A stretch of 64,000 nucleotides of DNA from Lanius collurio (taxonomy: Eukaryota > Chordata > Aves > Passeriformes > Laniidae): positions 18,027,598-18,091,597 of the forward strand of contig JACBWW010000016.1 in the NCBI GenBank assembly GCA_020086605.1, written 5' to 3'. The notes under the pieces were generated by a model, which searched no databases, had not been told where the DNA came from, and worked only from the letters and a program-made list of their open reading frames with translations. Both the position numbers and the translations under genes were made by a program. Positions 22,213 to 36,600 of this stretch are shown piece after piece; within the stretch, counting starts at the first letter, position 1, and each line of letters starts with the position of its first letter.

Positions 22213-25200
22213 GAGAGGTCCCACCCCTTAACAACAGGCCCTGCCCAGTGACAACAAGCCCAGCCCAAGACACCTCTGTGATGCAAACCCTTCCCGCAGC
22301 GCTCTCAGCTGGGCAGCAGAAGGTGCTGAGCAAGGGGGACGATGGAGGTGCATGCCCTGCTTGGAGAGGGAGAAGAGGAGGTTTAGGTTGCCAGCAAAGC
22401 CTGTGCAAGTTTTTTTCTGCTTGTCTTTAAGTTAGGCAGACAATCTCACTCTGATGCTTGGAAAATAATCCCTGGAATATTCACCAGGGATGGATTTGTT
22501 GATTGTAAAATTAAAGGAGGCTTTGGGATTAGGGATTCTGACCTCTGATGTAGCTCTTTCCAAGGCTGTGACTGCAGGTTGGTGTTTTAGCTGGAAAGCA
22601 GAAAATTTTGAGCTAGCAAGCAACAATAAACGAGCTTAATATTGGTTTGTTATGCCTCTGTTTGAAGGACTTTAAATGTGTAGCCCTAATTGGAGAGAGC
22701 ACCAGGTTAAAACTCAGTAAGGGAAGTTTATTGAAGGTGTTTCAAAAATTTTTTTTATAAGAACTTGACTCTTTTTTTCCTGAGGAAAAAAGTGTTTTAC
22801 TCACTTTCTGAATCTATTTTGATGGAATTAAAAAGCATGAGCTGAACTTTGTGTTTAAGTGGAATTTCCTCTTTTTCTATACTAAAATGATAGGGGAAAG
22901 GTAAAGGAGCTGCGAGAGGAGAAAATAGTGATTTAAAAAGATTAGCCCCTCTCCCCTAGTCTTTTTGATAAAAGTATTTCTAAAACATTTTTAGAGAACA
23001 ATGACTGTTTCTTCTTGAAGTGCATGGGATGGAAAAAGTTGTATTGTGGTGGAATGAGCCTTTCACTTTTTAAAAGAAATTTTGGCAAAATATCTGTCGT
23101 TTAACTGAAGTACTTTAAATTGCAGTCATCTTGAATGCTCAGAAGTCCTTCTGTGGTCTTCTGAAAACTCTGGTACCTGTATATATATATATTTTATTTT
23201 TAAGTCACAGCAGTTGAGAGGTGTTGCTGAAGAGATATTTCTCTTTTTTTCTGATGATCCTCCAAACCTGCTTGTGCTGTAAGTCAATGATGGAGTAATT
23301 GTAGTCTGGATAAAGCTTTTAGTGCTGAGCATGAAAAAATAAGCATTGGGAGTGGGGCTCATTTGTCTCTCCCCTTGGAGAAGGAAGACTCTTGTGGCCC
23401 AGTTGCCATAGTGTCAGCCAGGACTGATTTGCAAATGAAGGGTCTGAAACTCTAGATGAGCCTATGGCTGCTACAAGAGTTCATCCCATAATTTTCTCTG
23501 TGCTTTTGTCTGCTTTATTGCTCAGGGGTATGGCCAGGTGCCAGCAATATGACAGCAAGGGGTGAACACTGCCAGCAAATCCATTTTGGTCTTAGTTATG
23601 AGTATCCCAGGTGAAAAGTGTTAGCAAACTTAGTCTGACTGAAGTGTCAGTCTCCAGCTCCAGGAGGTGACTCCACCTGGGATGTCATTTGAGGAAGGGA
23701 AGGATTCTTCTATCCATTTGCAGTGGGATGCTCCCTGCAGCTTTTGAGCCTCCATCAACAGGGCACTCCATGCTCTGTGTACCCACCAGGTTTTGCTTTG
23801 TTAAGATGTTTATGACAGCTGGAGTTGGGCGGTGGGACTATGGAGGGAGAGGAATATTTTGGCCATTTGTGATGGATCTGTGTTTTGCCTTTTACCCAGG
23901 TTCCCTGATGTGCAAGCAGCAGAGATTGGTGGTCCATCAGGACTGCAGTGCCTGGCTGCTTCACTTGTGTTGTAAGGTAAGGACAAGCTTAACTGCACAG
24001 GAAGAAGCTCCACCAGCTATGCAGCCACCTTATCCTTGTGACCTTGTGTGTCACCATCTGCCATGGGCTCACAGGTGAGAACTATTTGCTTTTCTTGGAG
24101 AGATGAGTTTAAAGGTGAAGCTGATGGTTGTCATATGTTTATTGCTCTTGCTTTGTTGTACCCATGTGGAGCTTATTGCAGTTATCCCAGTCATATCTAC
24201 TCACAATTCTCCTTTGGTGTTTCAGAAATTCATTCTGGCTAAGTTCTTCATGGGGCTGCTTAGGGTAACTTTGTCCCTGTCTGATGAGTAGGGATCCTCT
24301 TCTAGGTTTGAGGACTGAAATGTGACATGGATGGCAGTTCCTTTGATTTATGCTATCAAAGGGAAGATTAAAAAGTTGACCTGATGGATGTTTTGTAAAC
24401 AAAATCTGATGGGACTGTGGAATTTTTTTTTGCTGCAAAGAAATGTTCTTTTGTTTTTGTGCAGACCTTTTAAGAGCAATCTTTGGAAGCCTTCTGAAGA
24501 TAAGGGGCTGGATGTGTTTGTGTTGTCAGCTGTCCCATGAAGTAGTGCATGTAGCAGGCTGGTGGGATGGGAGAAGGTCACCTGCAGGATCTGAGGTTTC
24601 ACTACAAATAAACCAGCTGAGCCACACATGTGAATCTGTGATTTGCTTGCAATGATCCAGAGTGGCAGAAGGAGCATTTCATAGGATGTGAGCCTGCTTT
24701 TGAAGTCTCATTTCCAGCTTTTCTTATCCACACATGCTGTTTTAGGACAAGTGGATGATTTGCTACAGGTGCTCCTTGTGGGATGGTGAGTGAGCAGTGG
24801 AGGGGATCAGGTGTAGCTGGGAGTGTAACAAAATACCAGTTCAACAAACCAGGTCTTTTGGCTCTGTGCAACCACGTTAAAATAATTTATTTGCCTCTTG
24901 GGGAAGGATGTTTGCAGCATCTGGGATTTCTGGGAATTCTTCCTTCTGGATGGGTTAAACCACAAACAGAGCAGAAACTGTGCTCATCCAGTGTGCCTGT
25001 CCAAGCAGCTCCACCCAGAGTCTTCACAGGGTGCTCCTTGCATGTGAAACCAAGCCCTGGGATTGAGCAGCATCTAATGGCACAGCAAGAAGATCAGCTT
25101 CAAAACTGAAGCTAGCAAAAGTTGGGGAATACATCTGTTCCTCCTGTTTGCTTCATGTTCTGCTGAGATGTACTGGAATATCCTCACTTGGTTGTTCCTC

Positions 25201-28200
25201 AGAGTCTCTGGACAAGACAATGGGCATTTTGTTTGATAGGGGGTATGGCTACATCAGTGGCACTGAAACAGGCCTGGAAGAAAGTTGGGAATGATATTGT
25301 TTCTGTTGTTTCGTTGGTTTTTTTTTGTTTTATTTTTCACCAGGTGACTTGCCTCCTTGACTGAGGGTCAGGATAAGTCTGTTCAACTTTATGTTGAGTT
25401 TTTGGATGGTTTGGGGTATCATTTGACTCTGTATATAAAATAGGTATTTATATGTTAGCAGGTTTCATATTAGTACAGCATTATGGCTGTACTAATTAAT
25501 TATTACTAATTATTTCTTACATTATAGTAACAAATCCCTTTTCTTTGTTAGTAAGTGAAACACAGACTAAAATCCTCATTGACTGGGGGGGGGTAATCCT
25601 GCAGATATTTCTTGACCTTGCTTTGTGTCCTGGTGTTTTTTACCAGTCATTGGTACAATCCAAGAGCTTCATTACAACAGCTGAAACCAGAGTCCCTAAA
25701 ATGTGGAGTGGTATGTTTGACCTGGTGTTAATTGTACTTGTCAGTGGTATTTAAGTGGCAGAGTGAGGGCAGATGTGTTATAGATAGCTTTCCTGAGCCA
25801 AGATTCAGCAGCAAAACAGGATGTGGCTTTCATAGAGGGAATCTCTGTATCTGGCAACATCAGCTCTAGATCCTGGAAACCAGCACCCACAAAAATGGAC
25901 AGCACTGGGGTTTGCTTGGATGCTGGAAGGCAGCAGGAGATCAGGTATTGTGGGGGCTGGTGGGAGGGAGGGGGTTTGTGCACCAGCCTGATGCACTTGG
26001 CTTTGGAGCAGGAGAGCTGAGGTGATGCCTTGTACTCGGGCAGGATGTCTTCTGCTGGGAATGGGATCCGCTGCTTCACCATCTCTTGACCTTCTCTCTC
26101 TGACATGTGAGCTCCAGACTGTATCCTGGAAATGTGCAGCTTAAACAGCAAGGCTGTTTCTGATCCTTTTACTGAAATGTAAGAAAATTCTGTAACAAAG
26201 CAAAATAAGGCTTTTATGAGCAATGAGTCCACTGTAATCATTGTTGCAACCTTTACTCTCAGGTTTCTTTTTTCCAAAATGCATTCTCATTTCCCTGGTC
26301 TCCTAATGATTCTCTGGGCAGCAGTGTGCATAAGATGCATCTGGTTCTGAGCTCTTTGTGGTGTTTAGCTGATCATATTTCCATGTTTGTGGGACAGTTG
26401 AACAGTTTTTGCTTCCTTCGTCTTGATGGACATAAAGTAGACTTACTTTCTTTCTCTCTTTTTTTTCTGCCCCCTCCCTACCCAACTCACAGCCACTTTA
26501 TTTAAGTTCAGTAAAGTTTGATCAAGGGGTATAAAAAGTGGAAGAATGGCTTTGACCTTTTTATAGGGATGGAGAAATCAATAATCAGTGTACCAGTATC
26601 TTTGGAGTTAGCTCTTGAGCTCAAGAGAAGAAAGTTAAATACTCTAAATCAGAAAGATGAAATTAATATTACTTTTTCAGTATGTAGACTGCTACTGCCA
26701 GGCAGAAATGTAGTTATTAATCTCCTTTGGGACTGTGTGAATAAAAACACCTGATTACTAGATCTATATTTGAACTAGAATTAAAGCATATTCCTATTTT
26801 ATTTGAATAGTGAGGAGCAAGCTGTGCAGAGAAATCTGGAAGTTGCTGACTCAGTGCAGAGGTAACTGGGTTAAGTTCTGTTCTAGATGTTACCTTGGAG
26901 GGTCTTGCCTGCCCCTCCACATCTCTGAAATTCAACACACAAGCCAGAAGACTTTGCAGTAATGTGTGGGGCAGGTTCCTGTAGTGGCTGGCCTATTAAT
27001 CTGCATGAGTTAGCAACCAAAAACCAGAGATCAGGGGAATTACAGGGCCTCATTCAGGGCTGTTCCTGTCTGGAAAAAGTGAATTTGGTCTTGTTGGGAC
27101 TAATACCAGTTCATGTGTGAGGGTCTCTCACTGCTGGAGCACTGGCAGGCTTGAAGCCAAGCTGGGTGAGAAGCTGGCTGCAGCGAGGGGTACAGTTTTC
27201 TTGAGCTGCCTGGGTTTCCTTTCAGATTCCTTGTCTAAGGTTTTGTCTTCATTCTGTAAGCTCTTCACATATTTTGCAAGTCCATAATAAAGTTGTAAGA
27301 AAAGGTATATTGGGAGAAGGAATGTGCTGTACAAGCCTGGATCTTGCATTATTTCTGAGTCTTCTGTGGTCCTGTGGCAACTGCTGGCCAACAGATAGGA
27401 CACTGTAGGTGCTCCAGTGTCACAGAATGAGCCAGGCCTTTGATTTGGGTTTCAGGGGAGTGGATGTTTACCCTGTGTTTGCTCTTCACACTATGTATAA
27501 CTTGAAGTTCTCCTAGATGCCTTGTGACCACAGGTTTTTCCTGAAAAATGGAATAGGACACCTTTTTGGCTGCCTCTAAACCATGGAAATTTTGCTGAGA
27601 TTTTTCTGTGAAAGAGGAACAATACAATCTCAACAGAGAAGTTAATTATAGCAATGGAAATTTTTCTTAAAGACTTTCTGATGTGAGGCTGGTATTGCTT
27701 TTCAGCAGGATAGAACTCTCAGAAATGCCACTTTAATGAAAAATGCTGTAGTGGCAAATACTTTCCACAGTGTAATGGTTATTCTTGGGTTTGTCTGAAG
27801 CATATTGAACCTCTGTATTTCTTTGTGGAGTTGTGTAACATGGTTTGGCTCTGCCTTTTCACTTTTGCTCAAGTGCAGTGCTGGTCTAGGTGAGATGGGT
27901 GCCAGAGAAGTCATGGGAACTGAATATGGGGGTGTTGTGCTCAGGCTGTGATTTGGATTGAGCTGCTGTATGGAGTAAGACAATTCTGAATCTTGGACTT
28001 GGGGATATTGGCTTCTGCCACCTTGGCTCCTCTGAAATTATATCCCTTATTCTCCATCTAGGTTGAGCTACTCCTGATATTCCTGGGTTGGAATAGGTGA
28101 TAATTCTTCTAAGACTTGATCCTGTAGGCTGATTGCCAGGGAAGGATTGCCTTGGATGTAAGCAACAGGTCTCATCTTACACAGATACAAACCTAAAGCA

Positions 28201-29739
28201 GGGTTCTGGCAACAGAACACTTTTTTTTGCCTCTATAGTGATGATATTTTTGAGGAGAAGGCAGAAATTTTCATATAGCTGAGATATCCCATCTGTTCTT
28301 ATCCTATTCCACCTCTGAACAGAACTTTATTTTCTGAGTTTGTGGAGTCAGACTTGCTGACTTCCCTTTCTTTTCTGGAAATCTCTGCAACTATGAATAA
28401 GGAAGGCTTCTGCTGGCTGGGGAGGTGTGAAGCAAGTGGCCAGGCTGGGACATGGTATCAGGTTGCCACTGGCACTAATAAAAGGGCTGATAATCTTGTC
28501 ATGTTTTTGAATACTTAAGCAACTTCTATGGCCTTAATACAGAGGGGAGGAGGGGAAGGGAGTGAAGGAGGGACTGGCCACAAATAAGTTTGCTGTGAAA
28601 TAAAAGAACTGGAGGGCTTTGCAGGTCACTATGATGCTCTGTTTGGGATCTCCTGGCACAGTGGGAATTTAGAAGCTGTGACCAGATCTGGCACAACTCC
28701 TCCAACACTGTGCTGTGCCTGGCAGGCACCTGCCTTTGCTACATCAGAGGCAGTGATGTGGTGGGATTCTGCCATTTGGTGTCAGGATGACTGTAAATGC
28801 AAGTGGGATCAAAGGGAATTAGATACCCTGATGAAGGAGAAGCTCATCAGTGGCTGTTGATCATGTAAACGTTTACTGCATAGGAAATTGTTCAGAAGGA
28901 GGTTCTGCACTTGAATTGACCTTTGTTCTTAAGTGCTGGGGTGCCTAAAGTCTGGGTTCTGCTCTTCTGTCAAAGAGGGAGCCCCTTTTTGGCAAAGCTG
29001 AGACCTCATCCCAAGGGTGGGTTTTGGTTCACAGCTGAGTCTCTCATGTCTGCATCTCCTGGAGGAGCAGCAGATGTGCTCCAGGTGTGGCTAAGATCAC
29101 TGTAATGCACTGAACAAGGGTGTCGAGAGCCATCCTGTTCCTTCTGAGCATCTTAATGGCTGGACATGTACGTGAGAGACCTGGGGTTTTGATGGCCTGT
29201 GGCTTCTACTTCCAATACTACCCTTCCATGGTAATTAGTCACTGGATAACTAGTCTTGGGTCCAAGATAAATGTTTAGCCCTAGAACCAGAGCTCAGCAC
29301 ATCTCAGACCACAGGACAAAATCTAGTCCCTGCTTGCTTTTCTCTTCTGGGCCCTGTGAGTCTGGTGTGATACCATGGTCTGAGGGAACCCTTCACTTCT
29401 GGAGGGTGTGGAGGGAGAGAACAGGCTTCAGTCCCTCCTGGCTCTGAAGCTGAGGGTGTCAGTCACCGAGTGTCTGCTCAAGGTCTGGTATGCCTCTCTT
29501 TCTGCTGAGCTCTGGGGGAGAAAAAAGGAGTTTATCCGTGCCCAAAGAGCTGTGTCAAGTTCCTAGTGCAGGAACAAATTAAGGGTGAATCCACCAGTTG
29601 GAGGCCTGTTGTGGCAGAGGCTTCTGTTTACTGCCTGAAAAGTTATAGACTCAGCAACATGAGTTATGGAGCCTTCTCTAGCACCCATAAATCTTGGAGG
29701 AGAATCAGAGTCTTCAACCATGTACCCACCCAGGCTAAT
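22213..29739. other. Long non-coding stretch
   Basis: Mostly AT-leaning unique DNA, with a small (TA)n run at about 23180-23192 and T-rich runs near 24422 and 25318. The longest open frame is 178 codons on the minus strand (25741-26277). Its product has no recognisable domain and the size is near chance expectation. No RNA gene or transposon was recognised. Confidence 0.45.
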
Positions 29740-30010
29740 ACCATTTCTTGCAGCTGGAATTAATCATGGCATTAGACAAACAACGGGGGTTCATTAGGAC
29801 CAAAGGTGACTTTAATTTAATTGAAATATAACTTGGCAAGTAAAGAGGCGATCCAGTTCACAACACCTAATGGGAGGTCTGGGTTATATATGGAAAAGTT
29901 AATGGCCATAAAAATATCCAAACAACATATTTGTGCACGTGTTCCAGTAAAACTCTGAGCCAACTACTTTTTAATGGTTTAGGTTTTCAGATGTATATAT
30001 TCATGTTCTT
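29740..30010. other. AT-rich enhancer-like block
   Basis: Unique AT-rich sequence with TTAATCATGGCATTAG, TTTAATTTAATTGAAATATAAC, GGTTATATATGG, GGCCATAAAAATATCC and CACGTG-like TGCACGTGTTCC. It contains retained CpGs (CAACGGGGG, GGCGATCC) in CpG-poor surroundings. It is a candidate conserved non-coding element by composition only. Confidence 0.25.
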
Positions 30011-30935
30011 AAAATAAGAATAAGACTATATGAGCACAGAAATATGAGGTGGGTGTGGATATGAGCCTCATGGTCAGGACAGCATTGGTGAAAGCCACCT
30101 TCCTCCTTTTTCTGGAGGAGGCTGCTAAACATCTTTTGTCCCCAGAGGGTTTGTCTGTGTAATGGAGGTTACAGCCTTGTTCTTAGAGGTTGAGGAGTAA
30201 AGATTCTTACCTGGTTTTTGTGGTGTTTTGGGTAAAGGCACCATACAAATATACCTGAAACGGATGTTTGGAGTTTTTGGCAGTTTCGTGTATTTAGACT
30301 GCATGCAACTACAAGAGCCCAAGAAATTAATGAAAGTCCCTTAAATAATGATATTGGCATTCTCTTGTGAATGACCACCCACATCCCCCAAAATAATCAT
30401 ATTTAAATACCAGTTAAATCAGCCTGTAAATCAGTGTGACAACACAAGTCTTTTAACCTTCCCTCTCTCCTGTATAACAGGTCCTCCCATTTCTGCATGC
30501 ACACAGCCTCATAAACTGACTCCTATGTAAAATATTATTTATATTTTATTAGGTAAATATATGACAGTATGCACACATCGGTGGGCTGTGACTTCATAGG
30601 TCCAGCCTGCAGAGTATGTACTGTGTAGCTTTATACCTATTTTATTCCCCAGACTGTGTTTCACAGAGAAGGGGCCATCTATATTTTCATGGGCATGCAG
30701 TCTGCAAATCTCTACTTTGGAGCAGACCATTGGAAATAAAACTACATACCCACAGACTTTTTTTTCTTTTTTAATCCCCTTCTCAATGGTGTTTTTCCTT
30801 CCTCTCGATTTCTTGTGAAAGAGCTCATCTGATGGGCCATGATGGAACATCCTCTTTTAGTTGGTTTCTCATGAGCTGGCCAGAGCTGATAGTGTAATAC
30901 CAGCATTGTGGAAGCTTGTGAGATGCTTGGATTGA

Positions 30936-31145
30936 GAATGATAGAATCATTAAGGCTGGAAAAGACCTTCAAGGTCATAGAGTCCAGCATTTAGCATAAC
31001 ACTGCCAGGTTCACTGCTAAACCATGTCCCTGAACAGCTGTGTGTTTTTTGAGCACTTCCAGAACAATGATTCCACCACTTCCCTGGGCAGCTTGTTTTT
31101 ATGCTTGACTCCCCTACCAGTGAAGAAATTTCCCCAATATCCAGT
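30936..31145 (-). mobile_element. CR1 LINE 3' end, antisense
   Basis: On the plus strand it begins with the reverse complement of the CR1 terminal repeat (GAATGATAGAATCATT), then AAGGCTGGAAAAGACCTTCA, GTCATAGAGTCCAGC, ACTGCTAAACCATGTCCCTGA, CCACCACTTCCCTGGGCAGC and GTGAAGAAATTTCCCCAATA. This is the standard antisense order of a CR1 3' end in birds. It is only about 210 bp and truncated on the 5' side of the element. It belongs to a different subfamily from the copy at 21065 and is moderately diverged. Confidence 0.92.
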
Positions 31146-33289
31146 AGGTGAAAGTAAAGAGACTTAGGTGATAGTGGGTTAGGAATAACTAGTAAAAGAA
31201 TATTTATGCATGGAAAGGAAAAAAAAAATGGTGGAGGGGGGGAGGGAAACAGAAGCAAGATAGAGGACAGGGAAAGAAAAGGGTCATGTAAGAGGTTTTA
31301 GCTTGGTGTTATCGCTTTGGGCAGGTCACTTGGGATGCTTCTATGCTGGAAGGGACAGCAACAAGGTGCTTGGAGAGCACACAGGCAGGCGCCGGGTAGG
31401 AAAAGAATCCATCTCTTGATGGCTTGGCTGAGATTGCCATATGGTTTTGCTTAGATGGTGCCTCTTGGGGTTTGCTCTGTCTTTCGGTGGCCTGTGTGCC
31501 TGTTTCTCATTTCAGCAGTTTCTCTGATGGGTTTATCTCCACGTCCTTTGGGTTTTGGACTACTGGGGAAAAGACAGTCTTTTCACCAGCTGACTTGAGC
31601 CTTCAGCAGGGCTCACCTTGTAGTCAAGCTGGCTTTAAGCATTTCCTTTTCAGTAAAGCAGCTCTCTCAGAAGTTTTCTGAAACCTGCAGTTCGTAAGCA
31701 GGAAAAGAAAAATGAGATAAAGCGACAAATGAAAAACTTGCTGCAGACAGGAGATGGTGGACTGCCAAGCCCCACGGGGAGGGGCAGGAGTGAATGTTCA
31801 TAGTGAACTCCTTTCATTATTGCCACAGCAGATGAGAGATAGGCAGTCATTTCTGCTCTTATCTCTGGTTTTAGCACGGAAATGTGTCTGCCAGACACCT
31901 CCTCCCTGAGCTGGAGTTGTCTCCAAAGGGATCTCCCCAAAAGGGGGAGCTTTTAGCCCACCATATGGTGTGTCCCCCACTGGCTAGCCTATTTCACTGT
32001 GTTGAAGACCCTGTTGGACAAAAGTGTGTTTTGCACCTTGTGGTTACCCCTAAAACTTGCCCATCCTGTTTGGTACAGGGGAAATGAGGTGTGAAAGCCG
32101 TGTTTCACCTCAAAACCCATGGCTTGAGTTCCTTCTTATCAGATCTCTGCCACCCCTTAAGACTTGGAAAATTTTCCCCCAGAGGAGTTTACTTGTCTTC
32201 TGTTACTGCAGGGAAACTGCAGCACAGGGAGGTGAACTGACTTTGAGGTCTCTGTAGGGTCCCACATGACAGCTCTTCCCACGCCTCCTCCCCCCGACAT
32301 CTGTTAACATCCCTGTCTGTATGGTGCCTCAAAAGGCCAAAATGCCAAAAGAAGTGTGTTTATTTTTAACTGCTGATGGCATATTTGACCTTCCCCAGCA
32401 CTTTTTGGCACCTGGTGTCTTGACTACCTTCACATGTGTGACCCTGCATCTGTGAAACAACCTTAAAGGACTTGACTTTAGCTGTCAATCAGTGTGTGGG
32501 AGCCTGATCCTGTCACCTTTCCTGCCCTGATGCTGCCCATGCCAGCTCTGCCTCTTTTCCCTGTGCCAGCTGGTGCCTGGCACAGTCTCCCTCTGCTGCT
32601 TACTCTATGCTGCCTCTGTGCTTGGTGCATGGCAGAGGGGTGCAAGCAGAATGACCTGTGCAAAACTTGCATGGTGGGTTTGTTCAGCACTGTGGTGGCC
32701 TAGTGTTGGCTTGGTGCCCTTCAGCTTGGCCAAGAAGCCAGGCAGAGTGAAAGTGAGCCAGCTGGTTGTTCTTAGAAATTTCCTTGGAAGAAATCTAGGT
32801 TGGTTTGAGCCCTGGCCTGCTCCACCAGAGCTCCTTTGTGCCTTGCACTGGGAGCGTGGCTCTCCTCAGAGGCATTGCTCTGATTCCCTGTGGCCACAGG
32901 GCTAAACCTCTGTGGTTTTTCCTGACCCATTGGGCACAGGAGGCTGTGAGAGGCACCTCAACTCAGGCAGGGATGGAGTGAGGAGTGGATTGGATGAGAT
33001 GCTGAGATAACAAATGTACCCTGACTCCTAAAACGCTTCCCCTTCATCCTTCTTACAAGGATGGATGTGGCTATTATTGCAAGCTTGTTTGTGTGCAAAC
33101 CTGGGGGCACTGAAGGGTGTTGAGCTCAAGCCCAAGCTCTCACTCATATTCTGGGGGCTGAATATGTCTGTCCTCACCCCTTTCTCATTCCCCAGCCTGG
33201 CCTTGCTACTCCCTGAGCAAAGCCAGCAGTGAGACTGAAAACCAAGGAGTTGATGGGGCTCAATTTGCTTTTCTGGGCTTCTGTGCAAA
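31146..33289. other. Non-coding sequence, nothing recognised
   Basis: There is an A/G-rich run at 31217-31260. No exon, RNA or transposon is recognised; open frames are 110 codons or shorter. Confidence 0.45.
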
Positions 33290-33690
33290 GTAGCATTTGT
33301 CAGAAGGTAAATGAGGTAAACTAGTTCCTAATTAGTCTGCACAAAGGGTCTTACGCTATAAATGTGGAGCAAGCACTATAAATCCAGCTTGGAGCTGGCT
33401 GCACGGTAATTTCCCCATATAGACAAGCCTCAAGTCACAATTCATTATGGGCCTGCTTCATAGGCCCTCCGATGTTGTGCTTCCCCTTTGCTGAGGGCAG
33501 ATTGTCAAGCTGTGACCCTGCCTTAGTTAATTAACCTTCAAATGGGATTTATTTTCCCTTAGTTACTTGTGCGTGCACACATTTGGTAATAATGACTGTC
33601 CGCTTTCCTCGCACTCGCTAAAAGGGGAGTAAGCCATTTGTTACAGTGTTTTACCAGGGGTAAAAAAATAAAACAAAACAAAAAAAAAAA
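33290..33690. other. Enhancer-like block ending in an A-rich tract
   Basis: Unique sequence with CTAATTAGTC, CGCTATAAATG, ACTATAAATCC, CACAATTCATTATGGG, TTAGTTAATTAACC, TTGGTAATAATGAC and GTCCGCTTTCCTCGCACTCGC. CpGs and TAAT words are kept, and no repeat is recognised until the A-rich microsatellite-like tract at 33661-33690 (AAAACAAAACAAAAAA). GTTAATTAAC (33526-33535 region) is a perfect palindrome resembling an HNF1-type site. Conservation is suspected from composition and unproven. Confidence 0.35.
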
Positions 33691-36600
33691 TCCAGGCCTC
33701 AACTTTCATGGAAAATTGATAGCTTTATGCCAGAAAGAGACAGTTCCATCACAGGCACTTCTTCAGCTGTCTGCAAATATTTGAAACTCTGAGATATTTA
33801 ATGTTTTTCAGATGGCGATAAATCTGCAATAGTGTGGGCTCGCTCGAGCTTAGTGAGAGATGAAGTGAGATAGGAGAAAACACATGAGCCAGCACGGGAG
33901 AGGTATTGCTGCTCACACTTCTGCTGATGTCAGGACAGGTTTTCAGGACCTTCCAACATACCAGCTGGCTTCTCTTCGCCAGGGAAAAATACACACAAAT
34001 GTGAGCTTCCAGTTCATTTCCCATCCAGTTGTGAGCTAAAAGTTTGCTTTTTTTTTTTTTGTCTTCTCCCCCCACTTTTTATTATTTTTTGCAATCTGAC
34101 ATTAAAAGTATGAACCTACAGCCAGGGAAGGAGAAATGTTACTGGTTGAAGGTTTTTTTTTTTGCATCTGTCAAGCCTGAGATATTGCTCAGGGTTTGTT
34201 TGTTTAACCTTTTGTTTGCTGTTCAAAACCTTGGTGGCAAGTTGCAGAATGTGGTTTGGTTGCAGATGTCTTGCTGTCTTACATTGGGTTTTTTAAGGAG
34301 GAAAATCTAGTCAGATCATCTCCATGTGCTCTGCTTGCAGCATTGCCTCTGCCTGGGGTAAGCCTCAGATACCTTTCTGTGTTCCTCTGATACACCTGAT
34401 GTGCCTGGGGGTTGCTCTGTAGTGAGGTGCATGGTCCAGGGGGAGGCTCTGAGATTGGCAGCGACCTTGAGGGCAGGAATGAAGTCTTATCGGTGGCACA
34501 TCCATCAGGAATGAGTGCTGAGAAGGGACAGGAGAGGATTCTGCCTGGCTTTCAAGATGCTGGGGCTGTGTGTGTCTCACAAGCAGAGCAGAGTGGTGAC
34601 AAGCTGGGGAAATATAGTGAGGCACAGATGCTTGACTGAGCAAATTGTCATCATCCTCCAGAAATATGGATGGCAAGCTGCAGCAGAGCCTGGTAGCACT
34701 GGAACAGGAGGCCACCTGAATATTTTCTTAGTTATTTTCCTTTGGAAGTGTGGAGTAAAGCAGTTATTGCAGAAAATGCTGCTTAATTTATTGGGAGGAA
34801 TCAAAGAGCAGTCTGGTTCTTCAGATACCAGCACCTTTCACAGCAAGTGAAGGAGGTGTGGGTGATGCCAGGGGGATCGTGTGCTGTGAGCAGCCCGGAG
34901 TGGCAGAAGGACTGGGATGGATCTCAGTTTGGGCTTCTTGTTTTCAGCCTGCCATGCTTAAATCAAATCCCTCCCCACTGCAGCTGTGATTCACTGATGG
35001 GTTTTGTCCAAGTGTCTGTTCATGAAGTTTTAAAGAGACAGAAACACCTCAGCAATTTGATTTTGGCAAACAGCTGTGAGCCAAGTGTGGAACAACAACA
35101 AAAAAAATCCCTGTAAAAATCAGAGAAAATGCCTGCAAATTTCCACACATTTCACAGAGGCGGTGTGGTCTCAGAGGCAGCAGGGTGGTCTGGATGTTTT
35201 AGCTCTGGTGTAGAAAACAGGCGCTCCTGTGCTCAAATGCCAGCTCCACCACTGATGTGCCATTTCGCCTTGGCAAAGGCACTTGACCTTTCCATGTCTT
35301 GGTTCCTCTCTTCTTCCCTTTCCCCCTTTTTTTACTTCAAAAATGAGAATTAGTGGCCCCAAATCTGGGTGGTGGCCAGCATGGGCCTGGCACAACTGGG
35401 GAAGGTGGGGCAAAGGTGGCTGTATTCCCAGGTTTCAAGGGAGGCCAGGGACTGGGGATGTTCCAGGAATGAAGAGCGTCTTTGACCTTGATGGGGGCCC
35501 TGATCCTGTAGCACAAGCTGTTAATGCTTAGCTGCCTCCCACCTCCCTGCTCTGCTCAAGTATCCCAGGGAAGGGAAGAGGTTTTTCTAGCACCCGGGCA
35601 GCCTGGGTTTGGCAAAGCTCATGCAGTCTCCACACCCTGCTTTTACATATTCATGCCTAGCCAAAATGTTCCCTTCTGGGCTGGACTTTCCCAGGCTTCA
35701 CCTCTGGTCTGTGAACTCATGAATCATGGGGAAGGAAACTCTTCTGAAAAGGGTGAAAATTTTTTGGGCAGAGCTGCAGCAGCTAAAATGGCCTAATGCT
35801 GTCTGCAAAGGTGGGGTGAAGGGGGAACAGTTGTGGGGAGGTGCAGGGGCTTGTTGGGCTATGAGTTTGGGGAACGGAGATGAGAAAACAGCCCAGGCAT
35901 CCTGGCTGTCATCTTTCCTGCACAGTTGCCTCCCCTGTCTGTCTTCTTACTGACAGTCCCAATTTCTCTGCTGTTGAATGAATGGAAAAGCTCCAGTAGG
36001 AATTGATTCAGGCCCTAAATTGTGAGCTCTCTGGGGACATCCAGAGTCTACTGCCAAGTTCAGCAGAGCTTTGTAAAATGTGCATTTCTGTTACTTTTGC
36101 TTTTTTCTCTTGTGGTGTTTCAAGAACAGGATTAGGAATTTAGGTGAAATAACCTAGGAGAAACAAAAATAATTGGTAGCTCAGGTGTGCCAAAGTTGAG
36201 GATAAGCTGAATATTATTTTTCTCTTGTTTATTGTCCTGCTGGTGCTCATGGCACAAAATCTGCAGCTAAGAAGAACCTGCTTTGCTAAGAATTTTATCC
36301 TCTTTCTTCAAGTGATCATCCCAGAGTAGCTGTTGGCAGAGAGCTGCCAGGCTCCAGAAAAATTTTAAAATAGAGTGTTGTAGTGTGGGGACAGGATTTC
36401 AGGGGAGAGACACCTCCACAATAGACCCCCTCTAGGGAAATTCAAACTTGTATCCAGAGCTGGTTCTGGTATCACTGAGTCCAAAGGATGTGAGGTGCTC
36501 TCTGTCCCTCCTCCATTCTCCTGGGCTTACACCCATTGCAGTTACTGCAGAACAAACAGGGTATGTGGTGGAGGTAACACTGCTCTTTTGACTGAGACTG

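Noticed and set aside
25741..26277. 178-codon minus-strand open frame
   Set aside because: No domain is recognised. One or so frames of this length are expected by chance in 64 kb read in six frames.
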